A stretch of 64,000 nt of DNA, taken from CAZJWC01 sp964550125. GTDB lineage: Bacteria > Bacillota > Clostridia > Christensenellales > Borkfalkiaceae. A program made the position numbers and the translations under genes. Positions within the stretch are counted from its first letter, which is position 1, and every line of letters starts with the position of its first letter. The stretch spans positions 124,001 through 188,000 of the forward strand of contig CAZJWC010000001.1 in the NCBI GenBank assembly GCA_964550125.1, read 5' to 3'. Below, one piece after another: positions 17,755 to 26,305 of the stretch. The notes below the pieces were generated by a model that was not told the DNA's origin, ran no database searches, and saw only the letters and a program-made list of their open reading frames with translations.

Positions 17755-18357
17755 TTAATTTCTTATAATGTACAAACGCACATCAGAAAAATCATTTGCT
17801 TTTAATTTTGTTTTGTCAATAGTTAAAACGAGTTTGGCATCAGCATTTGCAAAAAATCCTATTTCTTTATGCGCATTACAATCGTAAGAAAGCAATACAA
17901 CATCATTTTCTTCAACTTGCATTTCATAAAGTTCTTCGCAAGTACCTAAAAGTTTAGTGCCTTCCTCCACAAACTCATCGCTATAATAAATATTATTTTC
18001 CAAACTCTTTGCAAATGAAATTGCAAAAGGTTTTGTGGGGTCGTTTTCAATATCAATATCCTTATTAAACCCCTTTAAAGCAACATCAGGCTTTTGAGCA
18101 TAATAACGCACGACAGGTTTATAAGGATATTTTGATACGTCAAAAAAGAAATATAAATACCCCTCGTGTGGCAAATATCCATCATCGTCAATCTTTTCAA
18201 TATCTGCTAAATTAATTTGACAAAAAAACAATTCTGTCTTTGAGAAAACATTGTCATCTTGCCACTTTTTTGGAACATAAGGATTTCCAAAGAACTTGCT
18301 AACTCCTTCATCAATCTTGCAGTCTGTGTTCATTACGTTACACTTAATTCCATACAT
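17755..18357 (-). CDS. DUF1963 (YwqG-like) protein
   Basis: Recognised as a DUF1963/YwqG-like protein by its pattern: FFGNPYVPKKWQ near the N-terminus, LFFCQINLADI followed by LPHEGYLYFFFD, and the end block LLSYDCNAHKEIGFFANADAKLVLTIDK. The biochemical role of the family is unknown; members often occur in tandem or near polymorphic-toxin loci. The frame is open to a GTG at 18378, but the ATG at 18357 has AGAGGAG eight bases upstream and is preferred, giving 200 residues. It is the first gene of the accessory operon, with a TTGACA/TATAAT promoter at 18406-18433. Confidence 0.75.
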   Translation of the reverse strand: MYGIKCNVMNTDCKIDEGVSKFFGNPYVPKKWQDDNVFSKTELFFCQINLADIEKIDDDGYLPHEGYLYFFFDVSKYPYKPVVRYYAQKPDVALKGFNKDIDIENDPTKPFAISFAKSLENNIYYSDEFVEEGTKLLGTCEELYEMQVEENDVVLLSYDCNAHKEIGFFANADAKLVLTIDKTKLKANDFSDVRLYIIRN

Positions 18358-18405
18358 ATTCTCTACTCCTCTTACCACCTTTCATAATTAAAAAAATTCC
18401 ATTTA

Positions 18406-18433
18406 ATTATACCATAAACTCATATATTGTCAA
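18406..18433 (-). promoter_or_regulatory. Promoter of the DUF1963-helical paralogue operon
   Basis: Minus strand: perfect -35 TTGACA (18428-18433), 16-base spacer, perfect -10 TATAAT (18406-18411). Confidence 0.8.
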
Positions 18434-18459
18434 TGTTTGTAACAAAAATTGTACTTTTG

Positions 18460-18780
18460 TTATCTTTTTCGACTTTCTTCTTTTTTCTTAGTAACGTTAA
18501 TTCCACCCAAAATAAAATCCCAAAGAACAGGATTTTCCTTTAAATCTTGCATTGTTGTCAAACTTGCTATTATATTGTTTTTAAGGGCTTTCAGCACCTC
18601 GCTAAAAAGCACATCTTCAACAGAAAAATCCTCAAACTTTTCTGTTAAAAGATAATTTTCAACAATACACTTGTAATCATCATTTAGTTTTAAGTACCTA
18701 TTAAACAGGGCTTGCTTTTCTTCTTTTGAATAAATACCTATGCTATCTATATATCTATTTATTTCTTCTTCGCTTAACAT
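18460..18780 (-). CDS. Small acidic helical protein, tandem paralogue 2
   Basis: Not recognised by family. 106 residues, helical and charged, no signal or membrane segment. The N-terminal half matches the upstream neighbour: YIDSIGIYSKEEKQALFNRY here against YLDGIGKYTKTEKKELYKRY there, with the following Lx(K/D)xYxxxVxxYx helix also shared; the C-terminal halves are looser. The start codon shares one base with the neighbour's stop (TAATG), so the two are translationally coupled. The pair is probably a duplicated partner or immunity-type protein; that is inference. Confidence 0.65.
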   Translation of the reverse strand: MLSEEEINRYIDSIGIYSKEEKQALFNRYLKLNDDYKCIVENYLLTEKFEDFSVEDVLFSEVLKALKNNIIASLTTMQDLKENPVLWDFILGGINVTKKKEESRKR

Positions 18781-19124
18781 TATATATCCTCATCATCTAC
18801 TAAAAAATCCATAACAAAGTCAATGTCCCCCTCAATTTCAGAAAGAGTTTGAAGATAAGTAAGGGCTAATTCAGGGTCGTTTTCAATGTCATTTAAAGTA
18901 CAAATTGCTTGAATATAGTTACAATTCATATTGGTAAAAAGGCTTGTTAGAGTAATTTCGTGAACTATAACCTCGTCAAAATTAAAGTCCTTCATATACT
19001 CATCAACCATTTCAAGATACTTTTTAGGAAGTTTTTCATATCTTTTATAAAGTTCTTTTTTTTCAGTTTTTGTATATTTGCCTATACCGTCAAGATAGGC
19101 ACTTATATCTTCAAAAGTTTTCAT
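18780..19124 (-). CDS. Small acidic helical protein, tandem paralogue 1
   Basis: Paralogue of the gene that follows it. The C-terminus is very acidic (EIEGDIDFVMDFLVDDEDI). The frame is open to an ATG at 19139, but the promoter -10 box ends only four bases before that ATG, which would put it at or before the transcript start. The ATG at 19124, with AGGTG about six bases upstream, is therefore chosen (114 residues). No recognised domain. The gene faces away from the PHP phosphoesterase gene, and their promoters lie back to back. Confidence 0.65.
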   Translation of the reverse strand: MKTFEDISAYLDGIGKYTKTEKKELYKRYEKLPKKYLEMVDEYMKDFNFDEVIVHEITLTSLFTNMNCNYIQAICTLNDIENDPELALTYLQTLSEIEGDIDFVMDFLVDDEDI

Positions 19125-19142
19125 AAATTCACCTGCCATTTA

Positions 19143-19172
19143 ATTATACAACAAATCCCCCCTTTCAGTCAA
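19143..19172 (-). promoter_or_regulatory. Promoter of the small paralogue pair
   Basis: Minus strand: TTGACT (19167-19172), 18-base spacer containing a run of six G, TATAAT (19143-19148). Confidence 0.75.
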
Positions 19173-19181
19173 TATCTTGCA

Positions 19182-19210
19182 TTGACAAGTAAAATAAAAT
19201 GTGCTATATT
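19182..19210 (+). promoter_or_regulatory. Promoter of the PHP phosphoesterase gene
   Basis: TTGACA (19182-19187), 17-base spacer, TATATT (19205-19210). Its -35 box lies nine bases from that of the divergent promoter at 19143-19172, so the two units could share control. Confidence 0.78.
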
Positions 19211-19227
19211 TTAACAAGGAGATAAAT

Positions 19228-19872
19228 ATGATAATTGATACACATACACACTCAAGCAATATTAGCAAATGTAGCATAATGACCTATCAGGAACTAATTG
19301 ATTTTGAAAAAAGTCAAGGGTATGACGGATTCGTTTTAACTAATCATTGCCAACCTTGGTACTATGCTGAAAACGAACATCAATATAAAATTAAAGCCTA
19401 TGTTGAGGAGTTTGAAAATGCATATGAATATGGCAAAAGCAGAAACTTTAAGGTTTTTCTAGGAATTGAAGCAACTTGTGAAGGTTCGGATTACTTACTG
19501 TTTGGCTTAAATAAAAAGATGTTGCTGGAAAGTCCTTGTTTTTACGCATTAAATCAAGAAGAACTGTTTAATTACGCAACAAAAAACAACCTTTTTTTAG
19601 TCCACGCACACCCTTATAGATGGGGAGGACTACGCAATCCAAAACAGATGCACGCTGTTGAAATAAATTATAATTCAACATACAATCCTGAAAGGGAAAA
19701 AGTTGAAAAATTTGCAAAAGATAACGGTTTGCAACTCACTATTGGTACTGACTTACATGGTACTAAAGATTTCGTTTTTGCAGGAATAGAAATTGACGAT
19801 AGCATTGAAAATGCAGAGCAATTAAGAGATGCTCTTTTTGCAAAAAAATACAAACTTGTTTATCCAAAATAG
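19228..19872 (+). CDS. PHP-domain phosphoesterase
   Basis: Metal-dependent phosphoesterase of the PHP superfamily (214 residues). Motifs: DTHTHSS at the N-terminus, LTNHCQPW (about 42-49), a Glu in LGIEATCEG, HAHPYRWGG (about 129-137) and IGTDLHG near the end, matching the usual PHP motifs I-IV. The substrate cannot be read from sequence. The frame is open upstream to a GTG at 19201, but AAGGAG lies right before the ATG at 19228 and the GTG is inside the promoter region, so 19228 is the start. It is a single-gene unit ending in a strong hairpin. Confidence 0.88.
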   Translation: MIIDTHTHSSNISKCSIMTYQELIDFEKSQGYDGFVLTNHCQPWYYAENEHQYKIKAYVEEFENAYEYGKSRNFKVFLGIEATCEGSDYLLFGLNKKMLLESPCFYALNQEELFNYATKNNLFLVHAHPYRWGGLRNPKQMHAVEINYNSTYNPEREKVEKFAKDNGLQLTIGTDLHGTKDFVFAGIEIDDSIENAEQLRDALFAKKYKLVYPK

Positions 19873-19875
19873 GCT

Positions 19876-19914
19876 AAAAGCACTTGCTAAGCAAGTGCTT
19901 TTTTATTTTATTTT
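19876..19914 (+). terminator. Terminator of the PHP gene
   Basis: AAAAGCACTTGC (19876-19887), loop TAA, GCAAGTGCTTTT, then TTATTTTATTTT. The same stem may also help end the convergent S51 peptidase transcript. Confidence 0.85.
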
Positions 19915-20598
19915 TTGCTTATTAACTTCGCCTTTTTCACAAATGAATTTATATACATTACCACCACAGGATAAGGATTTTTCTATTTTTCCATTTATTA
20001 TTTCCAACGCAGAGCAATCCTCCAACCCATAAGCAATACCATTGTATGAGGTTAAAAGAGTATCAAAATCCTCTTTTCTATGATTATAATGGGGAGAAAT
20101 TAGTCCTTCAAGCCAACCTAGTCCGTCAGTTAAGTGATAATTTTCACCATCTTCAAAACTTGCACTATCGGTGTACATCTGCTTAAACCAGCAAATTGCC
20201 CCAGCAGAAAGTCCTGCTATCACTACACCCCTTTCGTATGCATCTTTTATAAGGTCAAGCATACCCGTTTTTTTCCAATGTTTAAGCATAAAAAGGGTAT
20301 CACCACCACCTATGTAAATTAGGTCGGCTTTTTCAAATTTTTCCTTTACCTTTTCTATACCATATTCTCCGTAAACGGTTAGTGCGACATCTGCTTTTAT
20401 GTCAAAGTTTGAAGTATAAGTCTTCCTAAAACTATTAAAATACGGCATACTATCGTGGCTAGCTGTTGGAATAAAAAGTCCGTATGCTCTTTTATCACCT
20501 GCATGATTTTTTGTTAAATCAGCAATATACTTATCAATTTCAAGCGTTTCCTTCGTCTTTAACTCGCCACCACCTATAATTATCAATCTCTTTTCCAT
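19903..20598 (-). CDS. S51-family peptidase (peptidase E-like)
   Basis: Class I glutamine-amidotransferase-like serine peptidase. The nucleophile is S121 in the elbow AGLSAGAICWF, with IGGGDT (about 96-101) before it; SPHYNHR and GLEDCSALE supply the usual His and Glu positions. Relatives include aspartyl dipeptidase PepE and cyanophycinase, and the size (231) fits the former type. No signal peptide, so cytosolic. It is the last gene of the dnaB-ywlC-ywlE-rpiB run, one base after rpiB. Confidence 0.88.
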   Translation of the reverse strand: MEKRLIIIGGGELKTKETLEIDKYIADLTKNHAGDKRAYGLFIPTASHDSMPYFNSFRKTYTSNFDIKADVALTVYGEYGIEKVKEKFEKADLIYIGGGDTLFMLKHWKKTGMLDLIKDAYERGVVIAGLSAGAICWFKQMYTDSASFEDGENYHLTDGLGWLEGLISPHYNHRKEDFDTLLTSYNGIAYGLEDCSALEIINGKIEKSLSCGGNVYKFICEKGEVNKQKIK

Positions 20599-20599
20599 T

Positions 20600-21049
20600 T
20601 TACTTAAAATATTTATCTTCTATCGCTGTAATTTTATCAACTCTGCGTTGATGTCTGCCACCTTCAAATTGCGAAGTTAAAAAAGCAGTAACTATCTTTT
20701 TCATTTCTTCCTCGCTAGTGTATTTAGCCCCCATTGCTAAACAATTTGCATCATTATGGTATCGTGTAAATTTAGCACTATCTTCATTTGAACATAACGC
20801 ACATCTTACACCTTTAACCTTATTTGCAGAAATTGAAATACCTATACCCGTTGTACAGATAACAATACCTCTGTCAACCTTACCACAAGCAACAGCCTCA
20901 GCAACTGCCTGTCCAAACTCTGGGTAGTCGCAACTATCTTTAGTATAAGTTCCCATATCTTCTACTTGATATTCCTGTGATTTTAAAAACTCAACAGTTT
21001 TATCTTTTAATTCTAATCCACCATGGTCGCAACCTATTGCAATCTTCAT
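20600..21049 (-). CDS. rpiB: Ribose-5-phosphate isomerase B
   Basis: Interconverts ribose 5-phosphate and ribulose 5-phosphate in the pentose phosphate pathway. Motifs: GCDHGG (residues 6-11), the catalytic Cys65 in ICTTGIG, NKVKGVRCALC and the C-terminal GGRHQRRVDKI. Length 149 is typical. The gene order tsaC-arginine phosphatase-rpiB matches the ywlC-ywlE-ywlF (rpiB) order of Bacillus. Confidence 0.96.
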   Translation of the reverse strand: MKIAIGCDHGGLELKDKTVEFLKSQEYQVEDMGTYTKDSCDYPEFGQAVAEAVACGKVDRGIVICTTGIGISISANKVKGVRCALCSNEDSAKFTRYHNDANCLAMGAKYTSEEEMKKIVTAFLTSQFEGGRHQRRVDKITAIEDKYFK

Positions 21050-21061
21050 ATAAAACTCCTA

Positions 21062-21502
21062 TTATAATACATATCTTTTAATTATTTCATCAACAGCCCC
21101 TAAAAATATCTTTGCTGTATAACGATAAGCGTCCATTTCCATACCGTAAGGGTCAGGCACTTCCTGTCCTATAATCTGCGACATACTAACAACATTGCCC
21201 AAACCACTCAACAAATGGGCTTGAGGAGAGGACATACATATAACAACCGTACTCTCGGCAATTTGCTTTGGGGTTATCTGCCTAGGCTTAAAACTTTTGT
21301 ATGGTCTTAAATCCATCTCAATGAGCGTTTCTAAACAGTTGCCATTAATCTTCGACTCCGTTACAAAAACTCCTGCAGATGCTACTTGAACGTTATGTAT
21401 TTTTCTTTTTTTTAACTCGCTACGCAAAATCACTTCTGCCATAGGACTACGGCAGGTATTTCCTGTACAAACGAATAAAATTTTCTTTTTATCTTCAGTC
21501 AT
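21062..21502 (-). CDS. Low-molecular-weight protein phosphatase, probably arginine-specific (YwlE-like)
   Basis: Low-molecular-weight phosphatase fold. The P-loop is C12-T-G-N-T-C-R-S (residues 12-19) and the general acid Asp is in VPDPYG. A Thr at the fifth P-loop position, as in YwlE (CTGNTCRSP), is the feature associated with phosphoarginine rather than phosphotyrosine specificity, so a role in reversing protein-arginine phosphorylation is likely. No McsB kinase is in the window. Synteny with tsaC and rpiB supports the YwlE assignment. Confidence 0.9.
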   Translation of the reverse strand: MTEDKKKILFVCTGNTCRSPMAEVILRSELKKRKIHNVQVASAGVFVTESKINGNCLETLIEMDLRPYKSFKPRQITPKQIAESTVVICMSSPQAHLLSGLGNVVSMSQIIGQEVPDPYGMEMDAYRYTAKIFLGAVDEIIKRYVL

Positions 21503-21511
21503 ACTTCGTCC

Positions 21512-22510
21512 TCAATTTTCATTAGCACATGCCTTGCTTAAACGATTTATTACACCTGTCATAACGCCCGTTTTTTCCTCTGGCTCAACTGCTATGATTA
21601 TATCAGCAACTGCTTCACCTTGATGCAATCTAAAATACAAATTTGAAGCAACCTCCTCAGCAGTTTTACCCAAATTTAAAACATTATATCCTGCAAAGGT
21701 TGAGCAATATATATCTTCACACAAAATATAGGGAATTTTACCCGAATACTTGTATTCACGGTATATTTCCTTTACTTTATCAAGCTGATTTGCCTTAAAA
21801 ATAGCAGTCTTGCATTTGGGAGCATAATGCTTATACTTTAACCCCGGTGAACGCACAACCTCGCCACTTTTAGGAACATAAAGTTCGCAATCACCCGCAA
21901 CTGAAGCAATCATCTCTCTACTAATAAGTCCACTCCTCAAAACTACGGGTATTTTGCCTGTTACGTCCAAAACGGTACTTTCAATTCCTCCTTGGCATTT
22001 TCCACCCTCTAAAATCAATGGAATTAAGCCTTTTAAATCTTCAAAAACATGTCCACTCGTAACAGGGCTGATATGTTTTGAGATATTAGCAGAAGGGGCA
22101 GCAATAGGTAGGTTAACGAATTTTAAAAACTTTTGACAACCTTCATGAGAAGGAACTCTCAACGCCAAAGTTTCAATACCACAAGACACAAAAGGACTAA
22201 CCTTGCCTTTGCTTTTGTAGACCATAGTTAAAGGGCCGGGTAAAAATTTTTCCCTTAAAAGTTTTGCGTAAGGTTGCTCGTCATAGACAAGTTCATTTAT
22301 ATCAAAATCTTTATGTACATGAACAATCAATGGATTATCCGAAGGTCTACCTTTTATACGATAGATACTCCTTACTGCCTCATCGCTATAAGCATTGGCA
22401 GCCAAACCGTAAACCGTTTCAGTAGGAAAACCTATTGCAATATCATTTTCAACATACTTCTTTGCAATCTCAAGTGATTGTTCATTTATCTCGAAAATTT
22501 GTGTTTCCAT
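21512..22510 (-). CDS. L-threonylcarbamoyladenylate synthase (TsaC/Sua5 type)
   Basis: Makes threonylcarbamoyl-AMP for the t6A37 modification of ANN-decoding tRNAs. The N-terminal YrdC domain shows FPTETVYGLAANA, KGRPSDNPLIVH, PGPLTMVYK and APSANIS; residues after about 215 form the extra C-terminal Sua5 domain, giving about 332 residues. The frame extends to a TTG at 22522, but GGGTG lies five bases before the ATG at 22510, which is preferred. It directly follows dnaB. Confidence 0.95.
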   Translation of the reverse strand: METQIFEINEQSLEIAKKYVENDIAIGFPTETVYGLAANAYSDEAVRSIYRIKGRPSDNPLIVHVHKDFDINELVYDEQPYAKLLREKFLPGPLTMVYKSKGKVSPFVSCGIETLALRVPSHEGCQKFLKFVNLPIAAPSANISKHISPVTSGHVFEDLKGLIPLILEGGKCQGGIESTVLDVTGKIPVVLRSGLISREMIASVAGDCELYVPKSGEVVRSPGLKYKHYAPKCKTAIFKANQLDKVKEIYREYKYSGKIPYILCEDIYCSTFAGYNVLNLGKTAEEVASNLYFRLHQGEAVADIIIAVEPEEKTGVMTGVINRLSKACANEN

Positions 22511-22524
22511 AATTTCACCCAAAA

Positions 22525-23973
22525 TTATTCTTCAGGAGGGCACATGCTCTCCAAAGCCTCATTATAAACATCGTAGTCGTTTATTTCTTCAGGTACAAAA
22601 CCATCATCAGCAGTATATTCAACGAGTTCCTCATCAGTTGGAGTAACAAATCTACTTTCTTCGCCTACAAACTTCAATCTAACCTTGCCTTGTGCACCAT
22701 TTCTATGCTTTGCTATGATTATTTGAGCCTCATTTCTTCGCATTTTCATTTCCTCAAGTTCCTTATCGGTAATTGAGGAGTCAGGTCTATGGATAAACAT
22801 AACAATATCAGCGTCCTGTTCAATAGCACCCGATTCTCTTAAATCGGAAAGTTGAGGCTGAACATTGTTTGATATACGCCTTAACTGTGAAAGTGCAATA
22901 ACAGGCACATCAAGTTCCTTTGCAATTATCTTTAGATTACGAGTAATTGACGCAATCTCTTGTTGTCTGTTATCTTGATTTTTCTTCGCTTCAGCTGTCA
23001 TTAGTTGTATATAGTCAATCATAATTAAATCAAGTCCATCTTTACTTGACTTTAATCTTCTACATTTTGAAAGTATTTGAGAAGGATTGATCAATGATGA
23101 GTCGTCAATGAAAATTTTTGCTTTTTTAATATCTGCACTTGCTTTCCAAAGTTTACGCCAAGAGTCTTGGTCTAATTTTCCTGCCAAGGCACTTTCCATA
23201 CTGACTTTGGCACAAGAACAAAGCAGTCTTTGGGCAATTTGAACTCTAGGCATTTCTAGAGAGAAAACAGCACAAGTTTTATTTTCAATTATAGCAGCGT
23301 TAGCAACAATATTCATAGCAAATGTAGTTTTACCGACACCCGGCCTTGCCGCCAAAACGATTAAGTCAGACTTTTGCAAGCCATTTGTGATTTGGTCAAG
23401 CCTTGAAAAGCCTGTTTTTACTCCCTTTAAAGCATCTTTATCGGTAGTAAGTTGCTCAAATCTTTTTAAAACGGTATCGTAATATTTACCCTCACGCATA
23501 TCTTCAAGAGAAGATGAGTCTGATTTTATTGCTATATCGTAGATAAGTTTTTCAGCGTTAGCAATGTTATTTTCCTCGTCCCCACTATTAGAGCAAAAGT
23601 TTATAATCTCACGACCTGCTCTAATCAACTTTCGGTTTGTGCTGTCTCTTTTCACAATATCTAAATAATATTTATAATTGGCAGCTGAGGGCGTAACCTT
23701 ACCTAATTCAGCAAGATAGGTAATTCCACCTACATTGTCAAGTTCACCGTCAAGTTCTAGTTGGTCGGATAAAGTTACCATATCAATAGGTTTATGGCTG
23801 TTTAACACTTTAAGCATAGACTCAACTATAATCCTATGCGACTCCATATAAAAATCGTCAGGATTAACTTTATCAATAATTTCACTCTGCATTATGTTGT
23901 CAATCAAAATACAACCTAATAAAGATTGTTCTGCCTCTAAATTAGAGGGCATAGCGTTATTTTTTTCAGCCAT
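22525..23973 (-). CDS. dnaB: Replicative DNA helicase DnaB
   Basis: Hexameric helicase that unwinds DNA at the fork. The N-terminal domain starts at NLEAEQSLLGCIL, the Walker A is ARPGVGKTT (about residue 207), and DLIMIDYIQLM, SQLRR and the C-terminal AKHRNGAQG arginine-finger region are all intact. Length 482 is slightly over average, with an acidic C-terminal tail. The loader pair DnaD/DnaI lies elsewhere in the window (34241-36651). It starts 7 bases after the YcxB-like gene. Confidence 0.97.
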   Translation of the reverse strand: MAEKNNAMPSNLEAEQSLLGCILIDNIMQSEIIDKVNPDDFYMESHRIIVESMLKVLNSHKPIDMVTLSDQLELDGELDNVGGITYLAELGKVTPSAANYKYYLDIVKRDSTNRKLIRAGREIINFCSNSGDEENNIANAEKLIYDIAIKSDSSSLEDMREGKYYDTVLKRFEQLTTDKDALKGVKTGFSRLDQITNGLQKSDLIVLAARPGVGKTTFAMNIVANAAIIENKTCAVFSLEMPRVQIAQRLLCSCAKVSMESALAGKLDQDSWRKLWKASADIKKAKIFIDDSSLINPSQILSKCRRLKSSKDGLDLIMIDYIQLMTAEAKKNQDNRQQEIASITRNLKIIAKELDVPVIALSQLRRISNNVQPQLSDLRESGAIEQDADIVMFIHRPDSSITDKELEEMKMRRNEAQIIIAKHRNGAQGKVRLKFVGEESRFVTPTDEELVEYTADDGFVPEEINDYDVYNEALESMCPPEE

Positions 23974-23980
23974 AATTCTC

Positions 23981-24514
23981 CTATTTTATCCTTTTATATT
24001 TTTTTACTTTACTTTTTAATAAGTTACTTAAATCAACTTCATTGCCACCTTTTATAGTTTTCTTGTCTACTATGTAGGTAGATGAACTATTCACACACAA
24101 ATAGAATTTATCTTCCGTTTCAAAAACAGCAAAAAGTCTTTGATATGAAGATTTATTTTCTTGCACTCCTGAACCTAAATCACTCAAAATTAGAAAATAA
24201 TCTTCCTCAAATTTATAATCGTTTTTTAAGGTTAAAAGCCTACTATCGTTTGCCATTTTCTTTTTAGCATTGAGGACTGCCACATATTCATCAATAAAAA
24301 TTTGTGCAACTGACATTATGATTAAGACGACACATAGTGCAAAATCTAGTCCTTTTGAACCTACACCAAGTAAGGCCAAAACTAAAAATAATATTCCACA
24401 AGCAAAAAGACTTACACTCCATACGATGTATGAAGTAAGTCTTATTTTTCTAACATAAAATCTAGCATAATCTATTAAACCTTGATAGGTATTTTTATGC
24501 TCTGCTGTTATCAT
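23981..24514 (-). CDS. YcxB-like membrane protein
   Basis: 177 residues with two adjacent transmembrane helices at about 29-50 and 57-75 and a C-terminal cytosolic domain. The pattern YQRLFAVFETEDKFYL..SSSTYIVDKK resembles the YcxB-like C-terminal domain found in many Firmicutes, whose function is unknown. It overlaps the end of pepF by 20 bases and precedes dnaB by 7, so it is translated as part of that run. Confidence 0.7.
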   Translation of the reverse strand: MITAEHKNTYQGLIDYARFYVRKIRLTSYIVWSVSLFACGILFLVLALLGVGSKGLDFALCVVLIIMSVAQIFIDEYVAVLNAKKKMANDSRLLTLKNDYKFEEDYFLILSDLGSGVQENKSSYQRLFAVFETEDKFYLCVNSSSTYIVDKKTIKGGNEVDLSNLLKSKVKKYKRIK

Positions 24515-26297
24515 TTTTTTCTCCTAAAGAAAGGGCTTTAAATTCAGCAAGGGTATTTTTAAAATCTTGCATTGCATCATTAAAAACATCTGTTTTAGTT
24601 AAGTCAACACCAGCAAGTTTTAATAGTTCAACGGGACTGTCACTTCCACCTGATGACAAAAATTTAAAATAATTTTCTTTGGCGTTTTTTTCACCTGATA
24701 GTATTTTGTTAACTATTGAGATTGCACTGATAATTCCCGTTGCATATTTATAAACGTAAAAAGATGTATAAAAATGAGGAATTCTACACCACTCATAAGA
24801 TATCTCCTCATCATGAACAATAGCATCGCCATAATACTTTTTGTTTAGTGTAAGGTATTCTTCACACATGTTTTCTTTAGTTAAAGGAGTTCCTTGCTCT
24901 ACAAGAGTATGAACGACACTCTCAAATTCTGCAAACATAGTTTGTCTATGGAGAGTAGTCCTAATAGTATCTAAATAGTATGAAAGAAGATACTTTTTAA
25001 GTTTTTCATCTTTTGTAGTTGAAACGATATGCTTTAAAAGTAAAACCTCGTTTACCGTACTTGCTACCTCTGCAACGAATATTTTATAATCTGCTTTTGT
25101 ACTAGGTTGATTTTTATTTGAAAAATAAGTATGAATAGAGTGTCCCATTTCATGTGCAATGGTAAAAATATCGTGAGTTGTCTTTTGATAATTTAAAAGT
25201 ACAAAAGGATGCAAACCATAAATACCTGTACTATAAGCACCACTACGTTTACCTATTGTTTCAAAAACATCAATCCAACCTTCGTTTTTTCCTTTTAATA
25301 AAAGATTTGTATATTCTTCACCTAAAGGTGCTAATCCTTTTACAACTAAATCGTAAGCATCATCATACTCAAGAGACAATTCAGCATCTTCAACAAGAGG
25401 AGCATAAATATCGTACATATGCAACTCATCATAGCCTAAAATCTCTTTTCTCAACGCTACATACTCGTGCATTGAAGGTAAACTTTCGTTTACTGCTTTT
25501 AATAAATTTTCATAAACGCATACATCAACATCTTCTTGATTTAACGCTCTTTGCAAACATGAATCAAAACCTCTTGCTCTTGCAAAAAAAACATCTTTTT
25601 TAACATTGCCGTAATAATTTGAAGATATAGTATTGATTAAGCCGATATAGGCGGAATAGTATTTTTTGAAAGCCCTTTCTCGAAGGACTCTATCTTTACT
25701 ATGGAGTAGAGTCCCATACACGCCGTGGCTTAATTGAATTTTATCTCCATGGGTATCTTCAATCTCACCTAAAGGAAGTTCAGCGTTATCTATCATTGAA
25801 AAAATATCTTTAAAACTTGACATTGTTTCTCCACTTAACGCTAAAAGTCTTTCTTCTTTAGCAGAAAGAATATATTTTTTATTTTTAATCAATTCCTTAA
25901 AGTAATAATCGTAATCTTTAAAATCATCGTCAATTTTCAATTCATTTAAAAATTCATTTGATAAAGCACTAATTTCAGGCTCAAAAAAAGAAAGTTCTGC
26001 GCCAAGTTTGGCACTTAATGAATAAACCATTGATTGATATGAAGTGTATTTTGCATTTCTGGTATCCTCATCATGTCGCATGTGTGCATACAAGAAAAGT
26101 CTATTCAATTCACAATCAATTTTATTTTGCTTTTTCAAACAATCTAAAATTGTCTTTTTATCGTTAAGTTTTCCTTTGTATGCTGAAAAATTGAATTCTT
26201 TTTCAATATTAGCAAAGTGTTTTTCCCACTCCTCATCATTTGCATAAATATCCGTTACTTTCCATTTGTATTTTTCATCAACACTACTTCTTTCCAT
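24495..26297 (-). CDS. pepF: Oligoendopeptidase F (peptidase family M3B)
   Basis: Zinc oligopeptidase that degrades peptides of roughly 7-17 residues in the cytosol. The zinc motif HEMGHSIHT is near residue 386, with the third ligand Glu in FVAEVASTVNE. The C-terminal YKYATG and SGGSDSPVELLKLAGVDL blocks are typical. Length 600 matches the family. It starts 8 bases after the upstream membrane-protein gene. Confidence 0.96.
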   Translation of the reverse strand: MERSSVDEKYKWKVTDIYANDEEWEKHFANIEKEFNFSAYKGKLNDKKTILDCLKKQNKIDCELNRLFLYAHMRHDEDTRNAKYTSYQSMVYSLSAKLGAELSFFEPEISALSNEFLNELKIDDDFKDYDYYFKELIKNKKYILSAKEERLLALSGETMSSFKDIFSMIDNAELPLGEIEDTHGDKIQLSHGVYGTLLHSKDRVLRERAFKKYYSAYIGLINTISSNYYGNVKKDVFFARARGFDSCLQRALNQEDVDVCVYENLLKAVNESLPSMHEYVALRKEILGYDELHMYDIYAPLVEDAELSLEYDDAYDLVVKGLAPLGEEYTNLLLKGKNEGWIDVFETIGKRSGAYSTGIYGLHPFVLLNYQKTTHDIFTIAHEMGHSIHTYFSNKNQPSTKADYKIFVAEVASTVNEVLLLKHIVSTTKDEKLKKYLLSYYLDTIRTTLHRQTMFAEFESVVHTLVEQGTPLTKENMCEEYLTLNKKYYGDAIVHDEEISYEWCRIPHFYTSFYVYKYATGIISAISIVNKILSGEKNAKENYFKFLSSGGSDSPVELLKLAGVDLTKTDVFNDAMQDFKNTLAEFKALSLGEKNDNSRA

Positions 26298-26305
26298 AAA
26301 ATCCT

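Noticed and set aside
25178..25603. 141-codon open frame on the plus strand inside pepF
   Set aside because: Antisense to a conserved enzyme, no ribosome site, His/Leu-rich composition typical of a frame shadow.
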